A stretch of DNA of 64,000 bases from the NCBI RefSeq assembly GCF_014639655.1, contig NZ_BMGB01000001.1:310001-374000 (forward strand), in the 5' to 3' direction. A program made the position numbers and the translations under genes. The notes beneath the pieces were generated by a model. That model searched no databases. It worked only from the letters and a program-made list of their open reading frames with translations, and was not told the DNA's origin. The stretch is from Conyzicola nivalis. GTDB lineage: Bacteria > Actinomycetota > Actinomycetes > Actinomycetales > Microbacteriaceae. Within the stretch, counting starts at the first letter, position 1. Each line of letters opens with the position of its first letter. Positions 57,601 through 64,000 of this stretch are shown here, piece after piece.

Positions 57601-60561
57601 GTCTCGGTGCAGGTGCTCGCGAACGACTCCGACCCCGACGGCAGCGCGCTGCGGGTCGTGTCGGTGCAGCCCAACGACGAGACCCTGACCGCCACGATCG
57701 ACGACAACGAGACCATCGTCGACATCGCGGCCCCGGAGACGCCCGGCAGCTACGGCCTCGTCTACACGATCGCCAACGAGGTGGGTGGATCGAGCTCGAA
57801 CTTCGTCACGGTGATCGTCAGTGAGGACGCGCCTCGTGCCTATCCGGTGGCCCGCGACACGGTGCTCTCGCTCACCGATGTCCTCGACCGCACGACGATC
57901 AACGTCGACGTGCTCGCGAACGTGTTCTTCGCCGACGGCCCCGTGAACGGCCTCGACCTGTCGATCGTCTCCGGCTACGACACGACGGCGCGGGTGACCG
58001 GCAACAAGCAGATCGCGGTGACTATCGCGGAAGAGCGCCAGATCATCCCCTTCGCGGTGACCAACCCCGACGACAGCTCGGCGCGTTCCTACGCCTTCAT
58101 CTGGGTGCCGGGCTTCAAGGACGCTCTGCCGCAGCTCAACCGCGACGCGCCGAGGCTGCAGGTCGTGAGCGAGGAGACGCTCACCATCGAGCTCAACGAC
58201 TACGTGCTCGCGGTCGACGGCCGACGCGTGCGCATCACCGACTCGAGCACGGTGCGGGCGACCCATTCCGACGGCTCCTCGCTCGTCGTCGACTCGAACA
58301 CCCTCTCGTTCACCTCGGCCGACCTGTACTTCGGACCCGCGTCCATCTCGTTCGAGGTGACCGACGGCACCTCGGCGAACGACCCGGCCGGGCGTACGGC
58401 CAATCTCGTGCTGCCCATCACGGTCAACCCGCGCGAAAACCAGCCGCCGGTGTTCACCGGCGCCACGATCGAGTTCGAGCCGGGCGAGCAAAAGGTGGTC
58501 GACCTCACGCAGGTGACCAACTACCCGTACACCAACGACGTCGACGAGCTCGCGTACTCGGTGCTGGCGCCGTTCCCGGAGGGCTTCGACTACGAGCTCG
58601 ACGGTCAGAGCCTCCGCATCACGGCGCGCGACACCGCCGCCAAGAACACCGTGACGGCCATCACCCTCGGCGTGCGCGACGCGCTGGCCCAGGGACAGTC
58701 GGGCCGGATCCAGCTGCGCGTGGTGCCGTCCACCAGGCCGCTCGCCGTGCCGGCGGGGGACACGGCCGTCGCCCGCCGCGGGCAGTCGACCGTCGTCGAC
58801 GTGCTCGCCAACGACCAGGCGACCAACCCGTTCCCCGGACAGCCGCTGCGCGTCGTCGCGGTGCGCGGCATCGACGGCGCGTCCCTGCCCGCCGGGGTCA
58901 CCGTCACCGCCTCCAGCGACAATTCCCGGCTCACAGTGAACGTGGGGGCGAACGCCGCACCCGTCGACACACTGGTGCAGTACCAGGTCTCGGACGCGAG
59001 CCGCGACCCCGACCGCAACGTGTGGGGTTCGGTGCGCATTTCGGTTCAGGATGTTCCGGATGCCCCGGCGAAACCGGTGCGTCAGGCGAACAGTTTCGGC
59101 GGCGACACGTTGACCCTGCGCATGGTCGCGCCCCAGCCGAACAACTCGCCGATCACGAACTACCGGGTCGTGAGCGCCAGCGGAAACTACAGCCATGATT
59201 GCGGCACCGCGCTGATCTGCGCCCTGCCCGGTCTCACGGTCGGCGAGCCGTACAGCCTGCAGGTCATCGCCGTGAACGGCGTGGGCGAGTCGGCGCGGAG
59301 CGCCGCGAGCGACCAGTACACCGTGGACTACCTGCCCGCACCGCCCGACGTCACGGCCGTGCCCGCCGCGGCCGACCTGGCTCCTATGGGCGGCGCCGTG
59401 ACCGTGTCGTGGCAGACGGTCCCCGACCCGCGACCGGGAACACCGATCACCGGCTACAGCGTCGAATTCAACGGCGAGACCCGTGACCTGGGGCGCACGG
59501 CGACAAGCACGACCTTCAGCGGTCTTCCCACCGCCACCGAGTTCTCGGTGCGCGTGTATGCCCGCAACAGCGCTCAGGTGTCGACGTCGGCCGACTGGGT
59601 GCGCTCGGCTCCGAGGTCGGTCACCACCGTCGGCCTTCCTACCGCGCCCGCCCAGGCGCCCGCCGCTGCGAGCGGTACCGACGGCAGCATCACCGTCACC
59701 TGGGGGACCTTCGGGGCGAACGGCGGCGGCACACCGACCTACAGCGTGCGCCGGGTCGAGTCGGGCAACGCGGCGCCCACCGCCTGCGTTTCGCCTGACG
59801 TGTCAGGGCTGACGTCGTTGAGTTGGACAGACACGAAGGTACAAGACGGCAAGATCTACACGTACTACGTCTTCGCCGACAACGGCCGCTACTGCTCGAT
59901 CGTCTCGACGGGGCCAGCGGAGAGCAAGAAGCCGCCAGGCCCTCCGACGAACACGGCGAGCCTTGAGGCCCGCGAGGGCAACGCCCAACTCGATATCCGG
60001 CTCGGAACTCCCTTCGCACAGGGATTCGTCGGTCGATACCAGTACAAGATCGGAACCGCCGACTGGACCGACGCCACTCCCAACCAGTGGGTCACTTCGA
60101 CGGGAAACACCGCCGTCTATGGGACATCCCTGACGGTAGCGTTCCGAGCATGTAGGGATGCTACGGAGGCGTACTGCGGGCTGCCGTCAGGCGTGACGAC
60201 GTTTGTGCCACTCAACGCCCGAGCGACCATCCTGAGCTGCGCACCGGAAATCCTCGACGATCCGGGTCGTGTCGTACTTCGTGATCCGATGAATGGTGGC
60301 GGCCAGACCGTTGCCTATGAGGCGTCCTTCAACCTGGCTCAAGCAGGCGAGCCGGGTGGCCCGTTGATCGACAATTGGAGCGATTACGCCGCATACACTA
60401 ATGGCGGGCCGGTCCCTCCGGCCGCCACAGCTGTCCGGATAACGACCACGGTGACGGCGGGCGGGCAATCGCTCGAGGACTCTGTGGTTCTCGAGAGTGC
60501 CTGCGTCGACCCCAACCCTGCCCCGGAACAGCCGGGTTCGTCCCCGACCTCGGGAAACTAG
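54649..60561 (+). CDS. Giant Ig-like/FN3 repeat surface protein
   Basis: 1970 residues. One N-terminal membrane helix (about 11-35) anchors it, with the rest outside. Residues 45-365 look beta-propeller-like. An acidic Gln/Asn linker (368-400) follows, then about ten tandem Ig/cadherin-like modules with VLxNDxDPDG motifs (for example LLNDYDPNAD, LANDSDPDGS), and three FN3 domains (about 1468-1755). There is no LPXTG motif. From about 59790 the DNA becomes less GC-rich. The start ATG 54649 is in frame with a signal-anchor. Likely adhesin, scaffold or wall-spanning sensor for the linked kinase. Confidence 0.92.
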   Translation: MIRGWIRSHTSLVATATSGFVVAALVATVAIVSTGYTAQRLDLGDASVWVSNGEESFIGRANTEVLELNSVVAGAGSDLDVVQRGSTVVMFDRADATLEIVDAATSEVSDSVPLPPDQPGVFLAGDNTVVYSEGSGEIWIMPTADLGDFDAGQEPTLSLGAGSVVSVDEDGLLFAFSPEAREVYRVDAAASMSVTASDDTELGGETGTFAITSVAGRWAVLDLDSNELELSGRVVDLDDTVDDAVVLQAASATGDAVLVAHSGGLAEVSFSGGEISVLAEGGAGTAAAPVVLGGCTFAAWSNGQSWRLCDDSDEPTTLQLDMPGNAALGFKVNGTRLLLNDALGGASWAVQEGGELIDNWDDLIDVDEDQQQVEQNDENTPPEIEKDQLPPVAVDDDFGARPGRSSVLPVLLNDYDPNADVIVVSSVNAIDEAVGRIDLIENGQELQLTLAPDAQGTVSFGYTIDDGRGGAASATVEVAVRQPGENSPPQQVRNSQATVASSAQVTVPVLDDWIDPDGDPFYLASASVASPMAVSYKPEGTVIVTDGGTSLGSSTVALVVSDGSATASGSLTVTTRAPGDVPIIADPFVVPAYSGEEITISPLEHVRGGSGAVRLNAVPAKTGVTITPSFETGTFRFSTDEIRSHYVEYVVTDNDQTVTGLVRVDVTAPPDANTAPITIPKTVFIPTLHSRTVDVAGTDIDPAGGVLLVTGIVGVPEASGIRAEVLEQRSVRVTLIGPLAGPVSFGYRITNGLAESQGTITVVEVAPPERLQPPIARDDSSTVRVGDAITIDVMSNDEQPDGEPMTLNPVLVDGLSGDSGLLFVSGDTLRYLAPKTTGNFTAVYELIGPLGQTAQAQVNIEVREPNAETNHPPVPVTVTARVIAGDSVTIDIPLDGIDPDGDSVQLLGQETSPEKGGVIAVGTSTIEYEAGVYSAGTDTFAYTVSDSLGARATGTVRIGISPPLADARNPVAIEDEVDVRPGATVSVQVLANDSDPDGSALRVVSVQPNDETLTATIDDNETIVDIAAPETPGSYGLVYTIANEVGGSSSNFVTVIVSEDAPRAYPVARDTVLSLTDVLDRTTINVDVLANVFFADGPVNGLDLSIVSGYDTTARVTGNKQIAVTIAEERQIIPFAVTNPDDSSARSYAFIWVPGFKDALPQLNRDAPRLQVVSEETLTIELNDYVLAVDGRRVRITDSSTVRATHSDGSSLVVDSNTLSFTSADLYFGPASISFEVTDGTSANDPAGRTANLVLPITVNPRENQPPVFTGATIEFEPGEQKVVDLTQVTNYPYTNDVDELAYSVLAPFPEGFDYELDGQSLRITARDTAAKNTVTAITLGVRDALAQGQSGRIQLRVVPSTRPLAVPAGDTAVARRGQSTVVDVLANDQATNPFPGQPLRVVAVRGIDGASLPAGVTVTASSDNSRLTVNVGANAAPVDTLVQYQVSDASRDPDRNVWGSVRISVQDVPDAPAKPVRQANSFGGDTLTLRMVAPQPNNSPITNYRVVSASGNYSHDCGTALICALPGLTVGEPYSLQVIAVNGVGESARSAASDQYTVDYLPAPPDVTAVPAAADLAPMGGAVTVSWQTVPDPRPGTPITGYSVEFNGETRDLGRTATSTTFSGLPTATEFSVRVYARNSAQVSTSADWVRSAPRSVTTVGLPTAPAQAPAAASGTDGSITVTWGTFGANGGGTPTYSVRRVESGNAAPTACVSPDVSGLTSLSWTDTKVQDGKIYTYYVFADNGRYCSIVSTGPAESKKPPGPPTNTASLEAREGNAQLDIRLGTPFAQGFVGRYQYKIGTADWTDATPNQWVTSTGNTAVYGTSLTVAFRACRDATEAYCGLPSGVTTFVPLNARATILSCAPEILDDPGRVVLRDPMNGGGQTVAYEASFNLAQAGEPGGPLIDNWSDYAAYTNGGPVPPAATAVRITTTVTAGGQSLEDSVVLESACVDPNPAPEQPGSSPTSGN

Positions 60562-60582
60562 AGAGAGACCAGAGATCACTGC

Positions 60583-61554
60583 ATGACGATGACACCCGAG
60601 CAGGCCAGCTGGTTCTCCGACAACTTCACACGGCTCGTCACCAACGTAGAAACCGTGCTGCTCGGCAAGACCTTCGTCATCCGGCTCGGGTTCACCGCGC
60701 TGCTCAGCGAGGGCCACCTGCTGCTCGAGGACTTTCCCGGAACCGGCAAGACGAGCCTCGCCAGGGCGATCGCGCAGAGCGTCGACGGCGTCAGCAACCG
60801 CGTGCAGTTCACCCCTGACCTGCTGCCGGGCGACATCACCGGCGTGAGCATCTTCGACCAGCGCTCGGGGGACTTCGAGTTCCACCGCGGGCCCATCTTC
60901 GCCAACATCGTGCTCGCCGACGAGATCAACCGGGCCAGCCCGAAGACCCAGTCGGCACTGCTCGAGGTCATGGAAGAGGGCACCGTCACGGTCGACGGCG
61001 TCACACACCCCGTGACTCTGCCGTTCATGGTGATCGCCACCCAGAATCCGATCGAGCAGGCCGGAACCTACCGGCTTCCCGAGGCCCAGCTCGACCGTTT
61101 TATCATGAAGGCCTCGATCGGCTACCCCGACCACGCGTCGACGCTCCGCATCCTCGAGGGCGCGGGAACCCGAGCCCACGACACCACGGTGCCGGCCATC
61201 GCGAGCGCCGAGGTCATCATCGAGATGGCGCGTCTCGCCCGCACCGTGCACGTCGACCCGACGATCAACGACTACGTGTCGCGCTTGGTCGAGTCGACCC
61301 GCACGGCCACCGAGGTGCGGCTCGGGGCGAGCGTGCGCGGCGCCCTCGCCCTCGTGCGCACCGCGAAGACCCTCGCCGCGTCGAACGGCCGCCACTACGT
61401 GACCCCCGACGACGTGAAGGCGCTGGCCGAACCCGTGCTGGCGCACCGCCTCGTGCTCGACCCCGAGGCCGAGTTCGACGGCGTGACGGGCACGAGCATC
61501 ATCGCCCAGCTGCTGATCGAGACGCCCCCGCCGAGCGATCGGCAAGCCGTGTGA
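60583..61554 (+). CDS. MoxR family AAA+ ATPase
   Basis: 323 residues. Walker A EDFPGTGKTSLARAIA near residue 49-63, Walker B VLADEINRASPKTQSALLEVMEE, sensor 1 ATQNPIEQAGTYRLPEAQLDRF. MoxR ATPases act as chaperones that mature or load partners, typically with DUF58 proteins. ATG 60583 or the in-frame ATG 60589. Stop overlaps the DUF58 gene (GTGA). Confidence 0.95.
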   Translation: MTMTPEQASWFSDNFTRLVTNVETVLLGKTFVIRLGFTALLSEGHLLLEDFPGTGKTSLARAIAQSVDGVSNRVQFTPDLLPGDITGVSIFDQRSGDFEFHRGPIFANIVLADEINRASPKTQSALLEVMEEGTVTVDGVTHPVTLPFMVIATQNPIEQAGTYRLPEAQLDRFIMKASIGYPDHASTLRILEGAGTRAHDTTVPAIASAEVIIEMARLARTVHVDPTINDYVSRLVESTRTATEVRLGASVRGALALVRTAKTLAASNGRHYVTPDDVKALAEPVLAHRLVLDPEAEFDGVTGTSIIAQLLIETPPPSDRQAV

Positions 61555-62906
61555 CCCTGCGGTCCGACTCGAACTTCCCCACGGCCACCGAGGGGCTCAC
61601 CAACGCGCGCACGAGGATCGTCGGCAACCGCACCGGATTCTTCGCAGACACGGTGATCACCACCGTGCGCATCGCACGCGCCGTACGCACGATCGTCGGA
61701 CATTTCGTGGCGCGGGCGGCCGCCGTCGTCACCCCGCTCGGCTGGGTCGTCCTCGCGGCCATCCCCGTCTCGCTGCTCGCGGGCTACGGCCTCGGCTGGG
61801 TCGAGCTCGTCGTCGCCGGCTTCGCCGGCATCGTGTTGGTCGCGGTCGCGATCCTCTACCTCGTCGGCCGCAACGCCGTCGCGATCACGCTCGATGTCGC
61901 CCACTCGCGGGTCGTCGTCGGTCAGGAGGCGGAAGGCACCGTCGTGGTGCGCAACGCCGGTATCGGCCGCACCCTCGGCGTCACCGTCGAGATCCCCGTC
62001 GCGCACGGGCTCGCCGAGATCGCCGTGCCGAGTCTCGCCAGGGGGGCGGAGTCGGTGCAGCGATTCGCCATCCCCACCCGTCGTCGCGGTGTCGTCGCCG
62101 TCGGACCGGCCCGCACCGTGCGCGCCGACCCGATCGGACTGGTGCGCCGTGAGCTCGTGTGGACCGGGACATCCGAACTCTTCATCCACCCCCGCACCAT
62201 CGGCATCCCGAGCATGAGCGCCGGGTTGGTGCGCGACCTCGAGGGCACCCCGACCCGCGACCTGTCCAATTCCGACATCGCCTTCCACGCCCTGCGCGAC
62301 TACCAGCCGGGTGACGAGCGCCGAAACATCCACTGGAAGTCCACCGCGAAGACGGGCACCTACATGGTGCGGCAGTTCGAGCAGACCCGTCGGAGCCACA
62401 TCGTCATCGCGCTCAGTCTCGCCAGCTCCGACTACGCGACCGAGGACGAGTTCGAGATGGCCGTGAGTGTCGCCGGCTCGCTCGGTTCGCGCGCCATCCG
62501 CGAGATCCGCGACGTCTCGGTGGTCGTGAGCGAGAAGACCCCCGAGTTCGCGGCGCGCAAGATCTTCGCCGTGCGTTCGCTGTCGACGCGCAGCCGCGAG
62601 CGCCTGCTCGACGAACTGGCCGTCGTCGACGCGGCCGAGACGGCCATCGCGATCACCGACATCGCGCGGGTGGCCGGAAACGAGGTGGCGGGGGTGTCCG
62701 TCGCCTTCCTGATCTGCGGCTCCGCGGCGACCCCGACCGAGCTGCGCGCGGCCAGCACGAAGTTCCCCGCCGGAGTCGAGGTGATCGCCGTCGTGTGCGA
62801 TCCGGATGCCGCTCCGAAACTGCGCACCGCCCCCGGCCTGAGCGTACTCACGATCGGCTACCTCGAAGACCTGCCCAAGTCGCTCGCGAGGGTGGTCGCG
62901 GTATGA
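61551..62906 (+). CDS. DUF58 family membrane protein
   Basis: 451 residues. Two membrane helices (about residues 62-105), then a large domain with DLSNSDIAFHALRDYQPGDERRNIHWKSTAK, the DUF58 signature. GTG 61551 overlaps the MoxR stop and the gene overlaps the transglutaminase start (ATGA), so MoxR, DUF58 and transglutaminase are translated together, as in many MoxR-DUF58-TgpA operons. Confidence 0.93.
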   Translation: MTLRSDSNFPTATEGLTNARTRIVGNRTGFFADTVITTVRIARAVRTIVGHFVARAAAVVTPLGWVVLAAIPVSLLAGYGLGWVELVVAGFAGIVLVAVAILYLVGRNAVAITLDVAHSRVVVGQEAEGTVVVRNAGIGRTLGVTVEIPVAHGLAEIAVPSLARGAESVQRFAIPTRRRGVVAVGPARTVRADPIGLVRRELVWTGTSELFIHPRTIGIPSMSAGLVRDLEGTPTRDLSNSDIAFHALRDYQPGDERRNIHWKSTAKTGTYMVRQFEQTRRSHIVIALSLASSDYATEDEFEMAVSVAGSLGSRAIREIRDVSVVVSEKTPEFAARKIFAVRSLSTRSRERLLDELAVVDAAETAIAITDIARVAGNEVAGVSVAFLICGSAATPTELRAASTKFPAGVEVIAVVCDPDAAPKLRTAPGLSVLTIGYLEDLPKSLARVVAV

Positions 62907-64000
62907 GGCGCCGCCGGGTGTCTGCGGCGTACGTCGTCTGGAACACCCTCTTCCTCTGGGCGGGCATCGCCGTCGCGTCCGTCGCGTTCTGGCCCATCTA
63001 CCAGAGCCCGTCGATCGTGCTGCTGGTGGCCGTGACGACCCTTGCCGGTTCGGCGATCGCGATCCTCGGCGCGGCGTTCCGCTGGTCGTCGGCGATCGTG
63101 CTCGCGGCGACCGTGGTGGCCTTCCTCCTGCTCGGTGTGCCGCTCGCCGTACCGCTGCAGGCGCTGTACGGGGTGCTGCCCACGCTCGACGGCCTCTGGC
63201 AACTCGTGTCGGGAGTCGCGCTCGGCTGGAAGCAGCTGCTCACGATCACCCTGCCGGTCGGCAACTACCAGGCACTGCTGGTTCCCGCGTTCGTGCTCGT
63301 GCTCGGGGTGAGCGTGGTCGCGCTCAGCACCGCGCTGCGGGCGAAGCGGGGCGGGATCGCGGCGGCCGGTCCCATCGCGCTGTACCTCGCGGCGCTCGCC
63401 CTCGGACCGGACTACGCCACCGCGCCGCTCGTGCTCTCCATCGCCCTCATCGTCGTCACGCTGGTGTGGCTGATGTGGCGGCGCTGGCACGCCAGGCGGG
63501 AGGCGATCCACCGGCTCGCCGCCGATGCGCGCAGCACCGACGGCACGGGTGCCCCCGTGCCATCCGACCATCGTCTCTTCGGGATCCGCACCATCGTCGC
63601 GACGACCGTCATCCTCGCGATTGCGAGTGCCGCGGGGGTCGCCGGCGCCGTCTTCGCTCCGCCGTCGAAACCGCGCGAGGTCGCCCGGTCGGCCGTCGTG
63701 CAGCCCTTCGACCCGCGCGACTACGTGAGCCCGCTCGCCGGGTTCCGCCGCTACCTGCAGTCGGAGACGGCGAACGAGGTGCTGTTCAGCGTGAGCGGGT
63801 TGCCGTCCGACGGCCGCATCCGCATCGCCACCCTCGACACCTACGACGGCATCGTCTACTCGGTCGGCAGCGCCACCGTGACGAGCGAGTCGGGGTCGTT
63901 CACGCGGGTGCCGTACCGGTTCGACCAGTCGGCGGTCGCGGGGGAGACTGTGGTTCTGGATGTCACGGTGGAGGGCTACAGCGGCGTGTGGGTTCCCACC
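62903..64000 (+). CDS. TgpA-like transglutaminase membrane protein, N-terminal part
   Basis: 366 codons, open to the window end, so the catalytic core is not visible. About seven membrane helices, with one long basic loop (WRRWHARREAIHRLAADAR), then an extracytoplasmic segment beginning RDYVSPLAGFRRYLQSE...VLFSVSGLPSDGRIRIATLDTYDGIVYSVG, as in TgpA-like transglutaminase-domain proteins. ATG 62903 overlaps the DUF58 stop. The family assignment rests on the N-terminal layout and the operon. Confidence 0.85.
   Translation, partial: MRRRRVSAAYVVWNTLFLWAGIAVASVAFWPIYQSPSIVLLVAVTTLAGSAIAILGAAFRWSSAIVLAATVVAFLLLGVPLAVPLQALYGVLPTLDGLWQLVSGVALGWKQLLTITLPVGNYQALLVPAFVLVLGVSVVALSTALRAKRGGIAAAGPIALYLAALALGPDYATAPLVLSIALIVVTLVWLMWRRWHARREAIHRLAADARSTDGTGAPVPSDHRLFGIRTIVATTVILAIASAAGVAGAVFAPPSKPREVARSAVVQPFDPRDYVSPLAGFRRYLQSETANEVLFSVSGLPSDGRIRIATLDTYDGIVYSVGSATVTSESGSFTRVPYRFDQSAVAGETVVLDVTVEGYSGVWVPT

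Noticed and set aside
54514-59196. A 1560-codon open frame antisense to the giant surface-protein gene.
   Set aside because: It is Arg/Gly/Asp/His-rich without domain motifs and mirrors the codon pattern of the plus-strand gene; long antisense frames are expected in high-GC DNA.

Overview
This is a high-GC window (roughly 70% by eye) from an actinobacterium. GTG starts are common and many gene pairs overlap by 4 bp. The gene content (DUF7882, DUF7144, LmeA-like DUF2993 and DUF4192 proteins, a very short AtpC, a Rho with a long disordered insertion) and the order lysA-hom-thrC-thrB-rho-prfA-prmC-(tsaC)-wecA-atpI-atpBEFHAGDC fit Micrococcales, most likely Microbacteriaceae. It reads as chromosome, with no phage, IS element, integrase or CRISPR array.

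Layout: 1-2.0 kb holds the N-terminal part of a Ser/Thr kinase, small DUF and membrane proteins, a perfect 21-bp terminator hairpin and a CsbD-like protein. 2.1-4.5 kb is an arsenic-type module: an ArsR with an N-terminal Cys15-Cys16 pair and a CDF-like transporter on one strand, and a flavoprotein monooxygenase with a Cys-rich tail on the other. 4.6-12.7 kb is envelope-related: DUF1269 protein, K+ channel, cardiolipin synthase, PLDc_N/SHOCT protein, HerA-like ATPase and several membrane proteins. 12.6-15.8 kb holds an alpha/beta hydrolase, tRNA-Arg(CCG), a PdxH-like oxidase, a transglutaminase-like protein and a lipoprotein.

15.9-39.2 kb is the core block. argS is followed by two LmeA-like proteins, then lysA, hom, thrC and thrB (aspartate-family amino acids), rho, prfA and prmC (termination), tsaC, wecA, an atpI-like gene and the complete F1Fo ATP synthase operon. 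Two tandem HAD phosphatases on the minus strand interrupt prmC-tsaC. 39.2-48.1 kb carries single metabolic and repair genes: P-loop kinase, yaaA, tag/ogt DNA alkylation repair pair, aldo/keto reductase, quinone oxidoreductase, DUF4192, tspO, an HExxH membrane protein and a Nudix hydrolase.

48.2-51.6 kb is a probable putrescine/GABA-type amine catabolism unit: class III aminotransferase, Lrp/AsnC regulator and a divergent aldehyde dehydrogenase. 51.7-64.0 kb is one co-directional cluster: FHA protein, PP2C phosphatase, transmembrane Ser/Thr kinase with an extracellular FN3-like domain, a 1970-residue Ig-like/FN3 surface protein, MoxR ATPase, DUF58 protein and a TgpA-like transglutaminase cut by the window end. 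This phospho-signalling plus giant surface protein locus is the best candidate here for an incompletely described system.

Structural oddities include a 26-bp REP-like repeat present once between genes and once translated in frame inside prmC, a C13 tract between atpB and atpE, a 7-bp tandem repeat between convergent stop codons, a 15-bp coding repeat, a 69-bp tail-to-tail gene overlap and a composition shift at the 3' end of the giant gene. No gene-free stretch exceeds 300 bp.
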